DNA of 64,000 bases from Bacteroidia bacterium. Its GTDB lineage: Bacteria > Bacteroidota > Bacteroidia > J057. A program made the translations under genes and the position numbers. Numbering within the stretch: position 1 is the stretch's first letter; each line of letters begins with the position of its first letter. Of the stretch, positions 22,759-35,602 are shown one piece after another. The stretch is taken from the NCBI GenBank assembly GCA_030430205.1, contig JAUIGE010000016.1:1-64000 (forward strand), given 5' to 3'. The notes beneath the pieces are model-generated. The model was given only the letters and a program-made list of their open reading frames with translations. It ran no database searches and was not told the DNA's origin.

Positions 22759-23301
22759 ATGGCAAGAGAGTGGTATGTAGTAAGAGCTGTTAGCGGACAG
22801 GAAAAAAAAGTTAAACAGTATATCGAAAGCGAAATTACTCGCCTTGGGTTACAGGATAATATTTTTCAAGTACTGATCCCCACTGAGAAAGTTTTTGAAA
22901 TGCGCGGAGGGAAAAAACGCGTACGGGAAAAAAACTTCTTGCCCGGATATATTTTGGTTGAAGCGATAATTACACCAGAAGTCATATCATCAGTTAAAGA
23001 TGTGCCTTCTGTTATTGGCTTTTTAGGAGCCAAGAAAGGCGGTCCGCCTATTCCCCTGAGGCAGGCAGAATTGAATAGAATTCTGGGTAAAGTAGATGAA
23101 GTCAATGAGAAAGGTGAAATGCCTGAAGAACCATTTATCAAAGGTGAACCGGTTAAAGTAATGGCAGGACCTTTTAATGGCTTTGATGGGGTTATAGATG
23201 AAGTTTACGAAGACAAGAAGAAATTGAAAGTAGTTGTAAAAATATTTGGGCGTAATACCCCAGTAGAGTTGAACTATTTTCAAGTTGAAAAACAATATTA
23301 A
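22759..23301 (+). CDS. nusG: Transcription termination/antitermination factor NusG
   Basis: A 180-residue protein with NGN domain (WYVVRAVSGQEKKVKQYIE ... FLPGYILVE ... VPSVIGFLG) and a C-terminal KOW domain (KGEPVKVMAGPFNGFDGVIDEV). Length and order are normal. It binds RNA polymerase and links it to Rho or the ribosome. Confidence 0.97.
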   Translation: MAREWYVVRAVSGQEKKVKQYIESEITRLGLQDNIFQVLIPTEKVFEMRGGKKRVREKNFLPGYILVEAIITPEVISSVKDVPSVIGFLGAKKGGPPIPLRQAELNRILGKVDEVNEKGEMPEEPFIKGEPVKVMAGPFNGFDGVIDEVYEDKKKLKVVVKIFGRNTPVELNYFQVEKQY

Positions 23302-23411
23302 GGTTTTATTTGTGGGCTTTTTGAGTCGTTAGCTGTTTTAAAGCTTCCCACCTGATGACACAAGGACACACAAACCGGGACCATTCAACTGTTAATTGAG
23401 CACAAGTCAAT

Positions 23412-23855
23412 ATGGCTAAGAAAATAGAAACTTATGTAAAGCTCCAGGTAAAAGGAGGACAAGCCAACCCGGCTCCGCCGATTGGACCTGCGCTGGGTGC
23501 TAAAGGACTCAACATCATGGAGTTCTGTAAGCGTTTTAACGCACAGACCCAAGATAGAATGGGCCAGGTATTGCCTGTAGTTATCTCTGTTTATGGGGAC
23601 AAAAGTTTTGATTTCATTATCAAAACTCCTCCCGCTCCCGTTTTGCTGCTGAATGCTGCAAAATTGAAAGGCGGCTCTGCTGAGCCCAACCGGAATAAGG
23701 TAGGAAAAGTAAGCTGGGATGATGTCAGAACCATAGCTGAAACCAAAATGCCCGACCTGAACTGTTTTACAGTTGAGTCAGCCATGAAAATGGTAGCAGG
23801 AACTGCACGCAGCATGGGATTGAGAGTTACAGGAAAAGCTCCCTGGCAGAGCTAA
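23412..23855 (+). CDS. rplK: 50S ribosomal protein L11
   Basis: A 147-residue protein with the family's [33 protein letters not shown]-terminus and the rRNA-binding C-terminal domain ending [10 protein letters not shown]. It forms the GTPase-associated centre with L10-L12. It begins the rplK-A-J-L block, 110 bp after nusG. Confidence 0.97.
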   Translation: MAKKIETYVKLQVKGGQANPAPPIGPALGAKGLNIMEFCKRFNAQTQDRMGQVLPVVISVYGDKSFDFIIKTPPAPVLLLNAAKLKGGSAEPNRNKVGKVSWDDVRTIAETKMPDLNCFTVESAMKMVAGTARSMGLRVTGKAPWQS

Positions 23856-23934
23856 GAATTAATTTTATCATTTGGCAGGAGTGAGGGATATCCTAAATCA
23901 AGGGACCCGTTTGCAACTCAAAAGCTAAAAAATC

Positions 23935-24636
23935 ATGGGAAAAAAAGGAAAAAATTATAGAAACGTAGTTGGCAAAGTTGATCCGGAGCGTTTGTATCCG
24001 CTTCGTGAGGCTGCAACTTTGGTCAAAGAAGTTTCTTATGTAAAATTTGACGCTTCCGTAGATTGTCATGTTCGTTTGGGAGTGGATCCTCGCCAGGCCA
24101 ATCAGATGATTCGTGGTACTGCAACCATGCCTCATGGTACAGGTAAGGAAGTAACCGTTTTGGTACTGACTACCCCTGACAAGGAAGATGCAGCAAGAGA
24201 AGCGGGTGCGGATCATGTAGGTTTGGATGATTACATCGCCAAAATACAAGGTGGCTGGACCGATATCGATGTGATTATTTGTTCTCCGGATGTGATGCCT
24301 AAAGTAGGCCGTCTGGGCCGTGTTTTGGGACCTCGTGGCTTGATGCCTAACCCCAAAAGTGGTACAGTAACACCAGATGTTGCTAAAGCTGTTTTAGAAG
24401 TAAAAGCAGGTAAGATTGACTTCCGTGTTGATAAAACTGGGATTATTCATACCTCTATAGGTAAGGTATCTTTCACTGCAGATCAATTGGCAGAAAATGC
24501 TGCGGAGTTGCTTGCAACCCTGCATCGAATGAAGCCGCAAGGGCTGAAAGGTAACTATTTCAAAGGGATTACCATTGTTCCTACAATGGGGCCTGGCATT
24601 AAAGTAGATAAATCTTCAGTAGAAGGAATCAACTAA
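23935..24636 (+). CDS. rplA: 50S ribosomal protein L1
   Basis: A 233-residue protein with typical motifs ([60 protein letters not shown]). L1 often represses its own operon by binding the mRNA; I did not find a clear mimic of its rRNA site in the 79-bp gap upstream. Confidence 0.97.
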   Translation: MGKKGKNYRNVVGKVDPERLYPLREAATLVKEVSYVKFDASVDCHVRLGVDPRQANQMIRGTATMPHGTGKEVTVLVLTTPDKEDAAREAGADHVGLDDYIAKIQGGWTDIDVIICSPDVMPKVGRLGRVLGPRGLMPNPKSGTVTPDVAKAVLEVKAGKIDFRVDKTGIIHTSIGKVSFTADQLAENAAELLATLHRMKPQGLKGNYFKGITIVPTMGPGIKVDKSSVEGIN

Positions 24637-24642
24637 GGAGTC

Positions 24643-25179
24643 ATGACAAAAGAACAGAAAATCGAATTAGTAAAAGAATTGGTTGAACGTTTTCGTACGT
24701 ATCCCAACTTTTATATAGCGAATACTGGCGGCATGACTGTCGCAGAAGTACACGAATTAAGAGCTGCATGCTTTAAGAGTAAAGTCAAGATGCAGGTCGT
24801 TAAAAATACATTGATAAAAAAGGCATTGGAGCAACTAGATGTTGATTTGTCAGGCGTTTATCCTGCTTTGAAAGCAACCTCCGCTGTATTCTTTATCGAT
24901 GAAGAAAATCCAAGTGTTCCTGCTAAAGTATTGAAAGAATACCGAGGCAAGAAAAAGGAAATTCCTGCTTTGAAAGGAGCTGTTATTGAAACATCTATCT
25001 TTCTTGGGGATGACCAACTTGAGGTTCTTGCCAACATGAAATCCAAAGGAGAACTTCTTGGAGAGATCGTTGGATTGCTGCAAAGCCCAGCCAAAAATGT
25101 TTTGGGTGCATTGCAGTCTGGTGGTTCAACGCTTGCAGGTCTTATCAAGACTCTGCAGGAGCGTGGAGATGCCGCATAA
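24643..25179 (+). CDS. rplJ: 50S ribosomal protein L10
   Basis: A 178-residue protein. N-terminal RNA-binding part includes NFYIANTGGMTVAEVHELR and VVKNTLIKKAL; the C-terminal helix for L12 dimers ends LAGLIKTLQER. It starts 6 bp after rplA with an AAGGAG ribosome site. Confidence 0.95.
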   Translation: MTKEQKIELVKELVERFRTYPNFYIANTGGMTVAEVHELRAACFKSKVKMQVVKNTLIKKALEQLDVDLSGVYPALKATSAVFFIDEENPSVPAKVLKEYRGKKKEIPALKGAVIETSIFLGDDQLEVLANMKSKGELLGEIVGLLQSPAKNVLGALQSGGSTLAGLIKTLQERGDAA

Positions 25180-25322
25180 ATTTTTGTAGTCGGGGAGCTT
25201 ATATTTTGATCATACACAGTGAAGTAAATAGACCTTAAATGCTTCCCTAGATATGGAACTGTGATATTCTTGAAAAAAGGCTCCTTATTTTTCATTCAAA
25301 CAATTAACTAAAAAAATTAAAG

Positions 25323-25706
25323 ATGGCTGATTTGAAGCAATTTGCCGAACAACTTGTCAACCTCACTGTTAAAGAGGTAAATGAGTTGGCTCAAATATTG
25401 AAAGAAGATTACGGTATCGAGCCTGCTGCAGCAGCAGTAGCAGTAGCAGCTGGCCCAGGTGGTGCTGCTGGTGGTGACGATGCTCCAGAGGAAAAATCTG
25501 AATTCGACGTAATCCTCAAAGAACATGGCGATAAAAAACTGAATGTGGTAAAAGTTGTAAAGACTGTTACCGGCTTAGGTTTGAAAGAAGCTAAAGCTAT
25601 CGTGGACGGCGTTCCTGGACCTGTAAAGGAAGGAGTTCCTAAAGACGAAGCCGAAGCAATCAAAGCACAACTCGAAGAGGCTGGTGCAGTAGTAGAACTA
25701 AAGTAA
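25323..25706 (+). CDS. rplL: 50S ribosomal protein L7/L12
   Basis: A 127-residue protein with an N-terminal dimerisation helix, an alanine-rich hinge ([17 protein letters not shown]) and the globular factor-binding domain ([39 protein letters not shown]). It lies 143 bp after rplJ, a gap in which I see no other gene. Confidence 0.97.
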   Translation: MADLKQFAEQLVNLTVKEVNELAQILKEDYGIEPAAAAVAVAAGPGGAAGGDDAPEEKSEFDVILKEHGDKKLNVVKVVKTVTGLGLKEAKAIVDGVPGPVKEGVPKDEAEAIKAQLEEAGAVVELK

Positions 25707-25744
25707 TTGAAACCTAACGTTTCAAACAACGTTTAAGGACATTC

Positions 25745-25774
25745 GGTAGACCTGATTTTTCAATCAGGTCTACC
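25745..25774 (+). terminator. Strong hairpin between rplL and rpoB
   Basis: GGTAGACCTGATT-TTTC-AATCAGGTCTACC is a perfect 13-bp stem. The T-run after it is weak (CCTGTCTATTTT). In other bacteria this gap holds an attenuator that lowers rpoBC relative to rplJL, and the same role is likely here. Confidence 0.7.
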
Positions 25775-25851
25775 CCTGTCTATTTTGGTACGGTTATTTC
25801 ATACGCTCTTTTTGGTATAGAATTATTCTTTAACCTCTAAATTTATTAAGG

Positions 25852-28800
25852 TTGGCTAACGTATATAGCTCTAACAGGGTATCCTTCGCGAAAATCAAGA
25901 AGGTAATTGACTATCCAGATTTCTTAGAGGTGCAGTTGAAGTCCTTCCAGGAATTCATGCAGGTCGATACACCTTCTGATCAACGCAAAACTGAGGGACT
26001 GTATAAGGTTTTTAAAGAGAACTTTCCAATTACGGATGCTCGGGAAAATTTCGTTTTGGAATTTCTCGATTACTACATTGACCCTCCTAAGTATTCTATT
26101 GATGAATGCAAAGAGCGTGGGTTGACGCATTCCGTTGCTTTAAAAGCCAAATTATTCCTCTATTGTACCGATCCGGAAAACGAAGATTTTGAACCCGTAA
26201 CACAGGAAGTGTATTTGGGAAATATCCCTTACATGACCAATAACGGAACCTTTATCATCAACGGAGCGGAACGTGTTGTGGTAAGTCAGCTCCACCGCTC
26301 TCCTGGTGTTTTCTTCGGTCAGTCGCTTCATGCAAATGGAACGAAACTGTATTCTGCACGAATCATTCCTTTCAAAGGTTCCTGGATCGAATTCTCTACC
26401 GACGTAAACAACGTGATGTATGCCTATATCGACCGGAAAAAGAAATTTCCGGTAACTACGCTTTTACGAGCGATAGGATATGGCACAGATAAAGATATAC
26501 TTGAAATTTTCGGCCTGGCTGAAGAAGTAAAAGTAAGTAAAACGGGCCTTAAGAAGGTTGTAGACAGGAAGCTGGCTGCACGTATCCTTCGTACTTGGAC
26601 AGAAGACTTCGTAGATGAGGATACCGGTGAAGTGGTTTCCATTACCCGTAATGAGGTATTGTTTGAAAGGGATCACATCATTGGTAAAGAAGATCTTGAG
26701 GAGATTCTGGATTCAGGTGTTGCCAGTGTTATTCTGGTAGCGGACTCTACCAATGCGGCAGAGTTTTCCATTATTTACAATACTCTTCAGAAAGACAACG
26801 CAAACTCGCAGAGTGAGGCCGTAGATTTGATCTACCGCCAATTGCGAAATGCCGAGCCACCAGATGAGGAAACAGCGCGAAGCGTAATTGATAAATTGTT
26901 CTTCAGTGATAAGCGATATGACCTCGGGGAAGTAGGCCGCTATCGTCTTAACAAACGCCTCCATGAGACATTTGACGAGACCAGCCAGGTACTTACCAAG
27001 TCCGATATCATTCGGATTGTTGCGAATCTGGTGGAGTTGCAAAACAGCAAGATGAATGTCGACGACATTGACCACTTGAGCAACCGGAGGGTTCGTACCG
27101 TTGGAGAACAATTGTATGCACAGTTTAGTGTAGGTCTCGCACGTATGGCTCGTACCATCCGTGAGCGTATGAATATTCGCGACAATGAGGTCTTTACGCC
27201 TTCTGACCTGATCAATGCCCGTACATTGTCGAGTGTGATCAATTCCTTTTTTGGTACAAATCAGCTGAGTCAGTTTTTGGATCAAACCAATCCACTCAGT
27301 GAGATAACACATAAACGCAGGGTATCAGCTCTGGGACCTGGTGGACTTTCACGTGAAAGAGCCGGTTTTGAAGTAAGGGACGTGCACTATACGCACTATG
27401 GTCGTCTTTGTCCAATTGAAACACCTGAGGGACCTAATATTGGTCTGATTTCTTCCCTTTGTACTTATGCAAAGGTAAACGAAATGGGTTTCATTGAGAC
27501 ACCTTACCGAAAGGTGACAGCAGGCGTTGTCTCCCAAAATGCAGAGTACCTCAGCGCTGAGGAAGAGGATAATCTAACCATTGCCCAGTCTAATGCGCCA
27601 ATTGATGATAAAGGAAACTTCCTCAATAACAGGGTGAAGGCAAGAAAAATGGGTGACTTCCCGGTTGAAGATCCAACCAATGTTACCTATATGGATGTTG
27701 CTCCTAACCAGATTGTTAGTGTAGCGGCTTCTTTGATTCCTTTCCTTGAAAATGATGATGCCAACCGTGCCTTGATGGGCTCGAACATGCAACGTCAGGC
27801 TGTGCCTTTGCTCAAACCTGAAGCACCTATTGTAGGTACAGGTATCGAAGGAAAAGTAGCACAGGATTCCAGATCTCTTCTCGTTTCTGAAGGAAAAGGG
27901 GTGGTGGAATATGTTGATGGAGGAAGCATCAAAATTCGCTATGACCGGGATCATGTTGAAGAAATTATCAGCTTTGACTCCAATGTAGTTACCTATACAG
28001 TACCTAAATTTCGCCGTACCAACCAAAATACTTGTATCAACCTCAGACCTGTGGTCAGAGTCGGAGACAAAGTGGATGTTGGCACAGTACTGTGTGACGG
28101 ATATTCAACCGAAAAAGGAGAATTGGCTCTTGGCAAAAACCTACTTGTAGCGTTTATGCCTTGGCAGGGGTTCAACTTTGAGGATGCTATCGTGATCTCT
28201 GAGCGTGTGGTTGCAGAGGATGTTTATACCTCTGTTCACGTAGATGAGTTTGAGATGCAGGTCCGGGATACCAAGCGTGGTGAGGAAGAACTTACAAGGG
28301 AAATTCCTAACGTAAGTGAGGATGCCATTAAGCATCTTGATGAAAACGGTCTTATCCGCATTGGTGCGGAGATCAATCCTGGTGATATTCTGATAGGAAA
28401 AATTACTCCTAAGGGAGAGACTGATCCAACACCTGAGGAAAAATTGCTTCGTGCCATTTTTGGTGATAAAGCCGGAGATGTGAAGGATGCTTCCCTTCGT
28501 GTACCGCCTTCTATCAATGGAGTAGTTATTGATAAAAAGCTTTTCTCAAAAGAAAAGAAAGAAGCTCGTGGGAAAGCAAAAGCCAAAAAGCTTTTGACGA
28601 CTCTGGAGGAAAAATATAACTCAGAACTTTCTGACATTCACAATCAGATGATGTCCAAATTGATGACTTTGCTTGGTGATACCAAGTCAAAAGGCGTCAA
28701 GAATGTCTTCAACGAAGAAATTGTGCCTTCTGGCAAAAAATTCACAGAGAAGACTCTGATGGCTTTGAACTTCCTGGATGTAGTTCCTAGCAATTGGACA

Positions 28801-29655
28801 GCAAATGATGAGTTGAATGGACATATCGTCAACCTATTCAGAAACTATAAGCGTCAGTTTGACCTGATTGAAGGGCAATTCAGACGTGAGGAGTATCAAA
28901 TCAGAGTAGGTGATGAGTTGCCTTCTGGTATTCTGAAGCTTGCCAAAGTTTATGTTGCTAAAAAACGGAAACTGAAAGTAGGAGACAAAATGGCTGGTCG
29001 CCACGGTAATAAAGGGGTAGTCGCGAAAGTCGTTCCTGTAGAGGATATGCCTTTCCTGGAAGATGGAACCCCTGTTGATATTGTGCTGAACCCATTGGGA
29101 GTACCTTCGCGGATGAATCTGGGCCAGGTTTTTGAGACCATTCTTGCCTGGGCAGGACAAAAACTGGGGCTCAAATTTGCCACACCTATTTTTGATGGAG
29201 CATCTATTGATGAGGTAAATGGCTATTTAAAGAAAGCTGAGCTTCCTGAATATGGTGTCACTCAACTAAACAATGGGCAGACCGGAGAGCAATTTAGCCA
29301 ACCGACAACTGTCGGCATTATCTATATGCTTAAACTCAACCACTTGGTTGATGATAAAATGCACGCCCGTTCTATCGGACCCTACTCCCTTATTACGCAG
29401 CAGCCACTCGGTGGTAAAGCGCAATTTGGTGGGCAGCGATTTGGTGAAATGGAGGTGTGGGCATTGGAGGCCTTTGGCGCAGCCCATATCTTGCGAGAGT
29501 TGCTTACTGTGAAATCAGATGATGTCATCGGTAGGGCCAAAGTGTATGAGGCTATCGTGAAAGGAGATGTCATGGCAACGCCTGGCATTCCAGAGTCTTT
29601 CAATGTATTGATCCACGAACTTCGTGGTCTTGCCCTGGAAGTTACACTGGACTAA
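25852..29655 (+). CDS. rpoB: RNA polymerase beta subunit
   Basis: A 1267-residue subunit. The N-terminus ([26 protein letters not shown]) is complete in family terms, and the only usable start before it is TTG 25852 (TTG GCT AAC). The rifampicin region is present ([40 protein letters not shown], about 463-502), as are the lobes with [15 protein letters not shown] and the C-terminal clamp ([29 protein letters not shown]). Ser, Asp and His at the usual rifampicin positions look wild-type. It is followed by rpoC after 70 bp. Confidence 0.98.
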   Translation: MANVYSSNRVSFAKIKKVIDYPDFLEVQLKSFQEFMQVDTPSDQRKTEGLYKVFKENFPITDARENFVLEFLDYYIDPPKYSIDECKERGLTHSVALKAKLFLYCTDPENEDFEPVTQEVYLGNIPYMTNNGTFIINGAERVVVSQLHRSPGVFFGQSLHANGTKLYSARIIPFKGSWIEFSTDVNNVMYAYIDRKKKFPVTTLLRAIGYGTDKDILEIFGLAEEVKVSKTGLKKVVDRKLAARILRTWTEDFVDEDTGEVVSITRNEVLFERDHIIGKEDLEEILDSGVASVILVADSTNAAEFSIIYNTLQKDNANSQSEAVDLIYRQLRNAEPPDEETARSVIDKLFFSDKRYDLGEVGRYRLNKRLHETFDETSQVLTKSDIIRIVANLVELQNSKMNVDDIDHLSNRRVRTVGEQLYAQFSVGLARMARTIRERMNIRDNEVFTPSDLINARTLSSVINSFFGTNQLSQFLDQTNPLSEITHKRRVSALGPGGLSRERAGFEVRDVHYTHYGRLCPIETPEGPNIGLISSLCTYAKVNEMGFIETPYRKVTAGVVSQNAEYLSAEEEDNLTIAQSNAPIDDKGNFLNNRVKARKMGDFPVEDPTNVTYMDVAPNQIVSVAASLIPFLENDDANRALMGSNMQRQAVPLLKPEAPIVGTGIEGKVAQDSRSLLVSEGKGVVEYVDGGSIKIRYDRDHVEEIISFDSNVVTYTVPKFRRTNQNTCINLRPVVRVGDKVDVGTVLCDGYSTEKGELALGKNLLVAFMPWQGFNFEDAIVISERVVAEDVYTSVHVDEFEMQVRDTKRGEEELTREIPNVSEDAIKHLDENGLIRIGAEINPGDILIGKITPKGETDPTPEEKLLRAIFGDKAGDVKDASLRVPPSINGVVIDKKLFSKEKKEARGKAKAKKLLTTLEEKYNSELSDIHNQMMSKLMTLLGDTKSKGVKNVFNEEIVPSGKKFTEKTLMALNFLDVVPSNWTANDELNGHIVNLFRNYKRQFDLIEGQFRREEYQIRVGDELPSGILKLAKVYVAKKRKLKVGDKMAGRHGNKGVVAKVVPVEDMPFLEDGTPVDIVLNPLGVPSRMNLGQVFETILAWAGQKLGLKFATPIFDGASIDEVNGYLKKAELPEYGVTQLNNGQTGEQFSQPTTVGIIYMLKLNHLVDDKMHARSIGPYSLITQQPLGGKAQFGGQRFGEMEVWALEAFGAAHILRELLTVKSDDVIGRAKVYEAIVKGDVMATPGIPESFNVLIHELRGLALEVTLD

Positions 29656-29725
29656 TACTTGTTGTAAAGCAAGGAAGAAGGAACATTCTATAAGTTTTAT
29701 TTGGTAAAAAAATCGGAGGATCCGC

Positions 29726-32700
29726 ATGCCTGCACCCAAAACTGCCAAAATCAATAGTAATTTTTCAAGAATTACAGTCTCACTGGCTTCCCCGGAAGCT
29801 ATCCTGAATCGCTCTCATGGCGAGGTATTGAAGCCTGAGACGATCAATTATCGTACATATAAGCCAGAAAAAGATGGACTTTTCTGCGAGCGCATTTTTG
29901 GCCCTGTAAAGGACTACGAATGTCACTGCGGGAAATATAAAAGAATCCGTTATAAAGGCATCATTTGTGACCGCTGTGGGGTTGAGGTTACAGAGAAAAA
30001 GGTACGGCGTGAGCGTATGGGACATATCCAGTTGGTGGTGCCTGTAGCCCATATCTGGTACTTCCGTACTTTGCCCAGTAAAATCGGTTACTTGCTTGGA
30101 TTGACTTCCAAGAAGCTGGATCAAATCATCTACTATGAGCGCTATGTCGTTATTCAGGCAGGCGTAATGGAAGAAGAAGGTTTGCAAAAGATGGACTTCC
30201 TCACTGAGGAAGAATATTTGAACATCCTGGAGACTCTTCCAAAGGAAAACCAAATGCTCCCTGATGAGGACCCACTAAAATTTACAGCCAAAATGGGCGC
30301 AGAAGCCCTGGAGGCAATTTTGGGCTCCCTGGACTTGGATGGCCTTTCCTATTCTCTCCGCCAAAAAGCGGCTACAGAGACTTCTCAGCAGCGTAAAAAC
30401 GATGCCCTTAAGCGGCTGAAAGTCGTTGAGGCTTTCCGTGCAGCAAATCGCCGCATCGAAAACCGCCCTGAGTGGATGATTGTACGTATTGTTCCGGTGA
30501 TTCCACCTGAACTTCGTCCATTGGTTCCATTGGAAGGGGGCCGTTTTGCTACCTCTGACCTCAATGACCTGTATCGTCGGGTTATTATCCGCAATAACCG
30601 CCTTAAGCGATTGATCGAGATCAAAGCCCCCGAAGTAATCCTGCGTAATGAAAAACGCATGCTTCAGGAAGCTGTCGATTCTCTTTTTGATAATACACGT
30701 AAAGTGAACGCGGTTCGCTCTGACTCAAATCGTGCCTTGAAATCCCTTTCAGATATGCTGAAAGGAAAGCAGGGACGTTTCCGTCAGAACCTGCTCGGTA
30801 AGCGTGTTGACTATTCCGGCCGTTCAGTAATCGTCGTAGGCCCCAAACTCAAACTCTATGAGTGTGGTATTCCTAAAAACATGGCTGCTGAGCTTTTCAA
30901 GCCTTTTGTTATCCGCAAATTGATTGAAAGAGGAATTGTTAAAACGGTGAAAAGCGCGAAGAAACTCGTCGATCGCCGAGATCCGGTAATTTGGGATATT
31001 CTTGAAAATATCCTCAAAGGACATCCGGTGATGCTTAACCGTGCCCCGACCCTTCACCGTTTGGGTATTCAGGCATTCCTGCCAAAACTGGTGGAAGGAA
31101 AAGCGATTCGCTTGCACCCACTCGTTTGTACAGGTTTCAACGCTGACTTTGATGGTGACCAAATGGCTGTTCACGTACCACTAAGTAATGAGGCTTGCCT
31201 CGAAGCCTTGGTACTCATGCTGGCCAGCCACAACATTCTCCACCCTGCAAACGGTAACCCGATTACCCTGCCTACACAAGACATGGTATTGGGAGTTTAC
31301 TATTTGACCAAGGATCGCCCAGGCGTAAAAGGGGAAGGATTACTTTTTGGCTCTTCAGAAGAGGTTGAAATTGCCTATAATGAAGGCGTTGTAGCCATGC
31401 ATGCAAAGATCAAACTCCGTCATCCTGTTGTGGATGAAGAAACAGGAGATACCATCATTGATGCAGAAACGGGACAACCCAAGATGCACATCTTTGACAC
31501 TTCTGTTGGTAGAGTGCTCTTTAATAAAATTGTGCCTAAGGAGGCTGGTTACATCAATATTCTGCTCACAAAGAAGAGTATGCGTAAGGTAATTCGCGAA
31601 ATCTTCTTTAAAGTAGGCATGGTGAAAACAGTCAAATTCCTCGATGATCTGAAAGATCTTGGGTTCATGGAAGCCTTTAAAGGAGGTCTATCCTTTGGCT
31701 TAAATGAGGTATTGATTCCTCTCGAAAAAGAGGTTTATATCAAAGAGGCTGAGAGCAAAATCGATGAAGTTCAGATGAACTACGAGATGGGCCTCATTAC
31801 TGATACAGAGCGTTATAACCAGGTAATAGACATTTGGACGCACACCAACTCCAAATTGACCAAAACCCTGATGACGCACCTGGAAGAAGACAAAGACGGG
31901 TTCAACAACATCTACATGATGTTTCACTCCGGTGCTCGTGGTTCTAAAGAACAGATTCGTCAGCTGGGGGGAATGAGGGGCTTGATGGCCAAACCACAGA
32001 AAACCCTTAAGGGTTCTTCAGGGGCCATTATTGAGAACCCGATTCTTTCCAACTTTAAAGAAGGACTCTCTGTACTTGAGTACTTTATCTCCACACACGG
32101 TGCGCGTAAAGGTCTTGCGGATACAGCTTTGAAAACGGCTGATGCAGGTTACCTGACTCGTCGTCTGGTGGATGTCGCACAGGACGTAATCATCAAAGAA
32201 GATGATTGTGGTACCCTGAGAGGATTGACAGTAACAGCATTGAAGGAGAACGAGGACGTTATTCAGGTTTTGAGTGAAAGGATTTTAGGAAGGGTTGCAC
32301 TGGATGATATCGTGGATCCAATCAGTGGCGAAATATTGGTTCATGCAGGAGACGAAATCACTGAGGCTAAGTCTGAGTTGATTGAAGAAAGTCCTGTAGA
32401 AGAAGTAGAAATTCGTTCTGTACTTACCTGTGAGTCTAAGTCTGGTGTTTGTGCCAAATGTTATGGCAGAAACCTGGCAACGGGCAAAATCGTGCAGGAA
32501 GGAGAAGCTGTTGGGGTTATGGCTGCCCAGTCTATTGGTGAGCCGGGCACACAGCTTACTCTCCGTACCTTCCATATTGGTGGTACAGCCCAGCGTATTG
32601 CTGCTGTAAGTGAACTGAATGCAAAGTTTGGAGGTAAAGTAGTACTTGAAAACGTCCGTACTGTGGATCGTATGGTTGATGGTGAAAACAAGAAAATTGT

Positions 32701-34036
32701 TGTTAGCCGTACCGGTAAGATCAAAGTGTTGGATGACCAGGCAAGAATTTTATTCTCCAATAAAGTCCCTTATGGTTCCAGCCTCTTTATCAAAGATGGT
32801 CAAAACATAGAAAAAGGAGATGCCATTTGTCTCTGGGATCCACATAACTCCCTGATTCTTTCCGAGTTTAAAGGAAAGATCAGCCTGGTGGATGTAAAAG
32901 AAGGTAGTACCTTCCTGCAAAATGAGGACAGCACAACAGGTCACCGCGAAAAAGTCATCATTGATAGCCGTGATAGAACAGTGAATCCGACTGTAGTCAT
33001 CATGGATAGCGATGGAGAAGAACTGCGTGCGTATAACCTGCCTGTAGGTGCTCACCTCGTTGTTGATGACGCCGAGGAAATCGAAGCTGGCCACATCCTC
33101 GCCAAGATTCCACGTTCTAGTGGTGGTACTGCGGATATTACCGGTGGTCTTCCTCGTGTGACGGAGCTATTTGAAGCACGTAACCCATCCAACCCCGCAG
33201 TTGTTTCTGCTATTGAAGGTACAATCAGCCTGGGAGGCATCAAACGCGGTAACCGCGAAGTTTTTGTGACTTCCCCTGATGGTACTGACAAGAAACGTTA
33301 CCTCGTTTCCCTGAATAAGCACATCCTGGTTCACAATGATGACTATGTCATGGCGGGTGAGCAGCTTTCTGATGGTGCTACCGCACCTAAAGACATCCTT
33401 TCTATCAAAGGACCATCGGCTGTACAAGCCTACATCGTCAACGAGATACAGGAAGTATACCGCATGCAGGGTGTACCGATCAACGACAAACACGTTGAGG
33501 TGATCGTGCGCCAGATGATGCGGAAAGTTGAGATTGTAGATTCAGGAAATACCATTTTCCTTGAAAAGGAGATCGTCGATAAGATTGACTTTCAGGAAGA
33601 GAATGACTGGATCTTTGACAAGATATATGTAACCGATCCGGGAGGATCTACCAACCTCAAGCCAGGACAGATCGTTTCTCGTCGTCGCTTGCGTGATGAA
33701 AACTCTCAAATGCGTAGGGCTGACTTACCGCTCGTAACGGCAGAAGTAGCCAAGCCGGCTATCTGTCAGCCTGTATTGCGAGGAATCACACGTGCCTCTT
33801 TGGGTACCAAAAGCTGGCTCTCTGCCGCTTCCTTCCAGGAAACGACCAAGGTGCTCAGTGAAGCTGCTATCACCGCCAAGACGGATGATCTCGATGGTCT
33901 CAAAGAAAATGTGATCGTTGGACACCTGATCCCGGCTGGTACAGGTAGAAAAGACTACCAGGATATCCTGGTAGGGCCTAAAGAAGATCGTGACGAGGTT
34001 TCAGAAAGAACTGCTGGAACGGAAGTTTTGTCGTAA
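29726..34036 (+). CDS. rpoC: RNA polymerase beta' subunit
   Basis: A 1436-residue subunit. The N-terminal zinc finger is [20 protein letters not shown] (about 71-90), the catalytic magnesium loop [15 protein letters not shown] lies around 472-486, and the second zinc site is [14 protein letters not shown] near 900. ATG 29726 follows a good ribosome site (GGAGG). It ends the transcription unit, with a terminator hairpin 21 bp beyond the stop. Confidence 0.98.
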   Translation: MPAPKTAKINSNFSRITVSLASPEAILNRSHGEVLKPETINYRTYKPEKDGLFCERIFGPVKDYECHCGKYKRIRYKGIICDRCGVEVTEKKVRRERMGHIQLVVPVAHIWYFRTLPSKIGYLLGLTSKKLDQIIYYERYVVIQAGVMEEEGLQKMDFLTEEEYLNILETLPKENQMLPDEDPLKFTAKMGAEALEAILGSLDLDGLSYSLRQKAATETSQQRKNDALKRLKVVEAFRAANRRIENRPEWMIVRIVPVIPPELRPLVPLEGGRFATSDLNDLYRRVIIRNNRLKRLIEIKAPEVILRNEKRMLQEAVDSLFDNTRKVNAVRSDSNRALKSLSDMLKGKQGRFRQNLLGKRVDYSGRSVIVVGPKLKLYECGIPKNMAAELFKPFVIRKLIERGIVKTVKSAKKLVDRRDPVIWDILENILKGHPVMLNRAPTLHRLGIQAFLPKLVEGKAIRLHPLVCTGFNADFDGDQMAVHVPLSNEACLEALVLMLASHNILHPANGNPITLPTQDMVLGVYYLTKDRPGVKGEGLLFGSSEEVEIAYNEGVVAMHAKIKLRHPVVDEETGDTIIDAETGQPKMHIFDTSVGRVLFNKIVPKEAGYINILLTKKSMRKVIREIFFKVGMVKTVKFLDDLKDLGFMEAFKGGLSFGLNEVLIPLEKEVYIKEAESKIDEVQMNYEMGLITDTERYNQVIDIWTHTNSKLTKTLMTHLEEDKDGFNNIYMMFHSGARGSKEQIRQLGGMRGLMAKPQKTLKGSSGAIIENPILSNFKEGLSVLEYFISTHGARKGLADTALKTADAGYLTRRLVDVAQDVIIKEDDCGTLRGLTVTALKENEDVIQVLSERILGRVALDDIVDPISGEILVHAGDEITEAKSELIEESPVEEVEIRSVLTCESKSGVCAKCYGRNLATGKIVQEGEAVGVMAAQSIGEPGTQLTLRTFHIGGTAQRIAAVSELNAKFGGKVVLENVRTVDRMVDGENKKIVVSRTGKIKVLDDQARILFSNKVPYGSSLFIKDGQNIEKGDAICLWDPHNSLILSEFKGKISLVDVKEGSTFLQNEDSTTGHREKVIIDSRDRTVNPTVVIMDSDGEELRAYNLPVGAHLVVDDAEEIEAGHILAKIPRSSGGTADITGGLPRVTELFEARNPSNPAVVSAIEGTISLGGIKRGNREVFVTSPDGTDKKRYLVSLNKHILVHNDDYVMAGEQLSDGATAPKDILSIKGPSAVQAYIVNEIQEVYRMQGVPINDKHVEVIVRQMMRKVEIVDSGNTIFLEKEIVDKIDFQEENDWIFDKIYVTDPGGSTNLKPGQIVSRRRLRDENSQMRRADLPLVTAEVAKPAICQPVLRGITRASLGTKSWLSAASFQETTKVLSEAAITAKTDDLDGLKENVIVGHLIPAGTGRKDYQDILVGPKEDRDEVSERTAGTEVLS

Positions 34037-34056
34037 AGAACATCCTTGATTTAAAT

Positions 34057-34118
34057 AACCGCAGAGAGGCAGTGGGAAGTGATTTCATTTCTTTGCCCTC
34101 TGCGGTTTCATTTTTATA
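34057..34118 (+). terminator. Rho-independent terminator after rpoC
   Basis: AACCGCAGAG-A-GGCA (34057-34071) pairs with TGCC-CTCTGCGGTT (34094-34107), with one bulge, followed by TCATTTTTATA. Confidence 0.8.
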
Positions 34119-34128
34119 AGGTCTTAGT

Positions 34129-34653
34129 ATGACTGAAAATCAGGTTAGAATACTGGATAAGCATGATGTAGACGCCCGCATCAAAAGGATTGCTTTTGAG
34201 ATTTATGAAAATAATTTTCAGGAGAAAGGCCTTGTTCTACTTGGGTCAGATGAACGGGGTGGATACATCGCTGAGCAATTGTTTGCTCATTTGAAAGAGA
34301 TTTCTCCCCTAAAAATAGCACTCTGGAATGCCAGTTTTGACAAGAAGGACAGGCAGGGAAGAGCAGGTCGAATGGAGGTCACCTTCTCGGCCGATCTGAA
34401 AAAACTTGCAGGTCAAAATGTCGTCATCGTGGATGACGTCTTATACAGTGGAAATACCCTGCTGCACCTGGTTGCCCCTCTTCTGGAGGTGATGCCTCGA
34501 AAAATTGAAGTGGCTGTCCTCATTGACCGCGGGCACCGCAATATGCCCATCTCCCCTACTTATGTTGGCCTGGAGTTGGCGACAACCATCCACCAGCTTG
34601 TAGCAGTTGAAGTAGATTTTGAAAAGCGATCCATTGAAGCCTTTTTGGTATAA
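34129..34653 (+). CDS. PyrR-like phosphoribosyltransferase
   Basis: A 174-residue type I phosphoribosyltransferase. The PRPP loop is VVIVDDVLYSGNTL (about 101-114). Flanking features LLGSDERGGYIAEQL, IDRGHRNMPISPTYVG and the order of strands match PyrR (uracil phosphoribosyltransferase / pyrimidine regulator). No pyr genes lie nearby, so whether it regulates pyrimidine genes or only salvages uracil cannot be told. The next gene starts 5 bp downstream. Confidence 0.8.
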   Translation: MTENQVRILDKHDVDARIKRIAFEIYENNFQEKGLVLLGSDERGGYIAEQLFAHLKEISPLKIALWNASFDKKDRQGRAGRMEVTFSADLKKLAGQNVVIVDDVLYSGNTLLHLVAPLLEVMPRKIEVAVLIDRGHRNMPISPTYVGLELATTIHQLVAVEVDFEKRSIEAFLV

Positions 34654-34658
34654 AAAAC

Positions 34659-35597
34659 ATGCAATTTTACGTTGGGCAAAAAGTCAGTTTACTCCATGAT
34701 TCCGGAGAAGGAAAAGTGGTGTCTATTATAGACAAATATCATGTGGAAGTAGACTTTGGGGATGATTTCCCCTATGATGTGCATGTAGATGAAATCATTC
34801 CCAATAATCCGGAAGAAGAAAAATACTTCGCCAAAGAAAAAGAAAAGCCGGAAGAGCGAAGCGCTCCCCAAAGTCTGGGAATCAGGCTGATAGACATCAG
34901 CCTCGCTGTCACCCGCGAAAGCGGGTCCGAATATCGCTTCACCCTGCTTAATCCAGAGGCTTATGAAATCCTCTACACCGTTTTCGAAAAACGAAAACAC
35001 AAATACCATGGCCTTGCCTATGGGAAAATAGATGCCGGCGGCAAAGACTTAATCGGCATTTTTGCGGAAGAACAACTCAAAGCACTCAAAAATCTCTATT
35101 TCCAATTGCTTTTTTACAAAGCCGGTGCGATGATGCCTCAGGCTCCTCTCATTACCCATATTGATTGGAAAAACAGCCTGCTGGAGCAGGAGTTTCACCT
35201 CATTCCGCCCTTGAGGCAGGATGGTTTGTTGTTTTCGTTGCGAAAACCCAATAAGCCAGAGGAAGAAGAAAAAGCGCAAAAAGCGCTTCAGAAAAACGCC
35301 AGAAAATCTGGCACTGAAGAGCGTATCATTGATTTACACATAGAGGAACTGACCATCTTTCCACATCAGCTTAGTGCTGTCGAGATGTTGGAAATTCAGA
35401 TTGAGCATTTTGAGAAATGCCTTTCAGATGCGCTTGTTTCCAATGTGGGCAAGCTGATTGTCATTCATGGTATAGGCGAGGGTAAATTGAGAGCCGAAAT
35501 ACGAAATCGCCTGAAGGAGACTGAACATGTGAGAAGCTATCATCCCGCTGATCATCAGCGTTTTGGAAATGGAGCTACCGAGGTCGTTTTTGAGTGA
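34659..35597 (+). CDS. DUF2027 and Smr domain protein
   Basis: A 312-residue two-domain protein. The N-terminal DUF2027-like part begins with a small beta domain (VGQKVSLLHDSGEGKVVSI...VEVDFGDDFPYDVHVDEIIP). The C-terminal Smr domain has IDLHIEEL (about 228-235) and the nuclease-associated GKLIVIHGIGEGKLRAEIR (about 267-285), with DxH and HGxG intact. Smr domains nick DNA or cleave RNA in some proteins. This domain pair is frequent in Bacteroidota; its substrate is unknown. Confidence 0.8.
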   Translation: MQFYVGQKVSLLHDSGEGKVVSIIDKYHVEVDFGDDFPYDVHVDEIIPNNPEEEKYFAKEKEKPEERSAPQSLGIRLIDISLAVTRESGSEYRFTLLNPEAYEILYTVFEKRKHKYHGLAYGKIDAGGKDLIGIFAEEQLKALKNLYFQLLFYKAGAMMPQAPLITHIDWKNSLLEQEFHLIPPLRQDGLLFSLRKPNKPEEEEKAQKALQKNARKSGTEERIIDLHIEELTIFPHQLSAVEMLEIQIEHFEKCLSDALVSNVGKLIVIHGIGEGKLRAEIRNRLKETEHVRSYHPADHQRFGNGATEVVFE

Positions 35598-35602
35598 TAT
35601 GC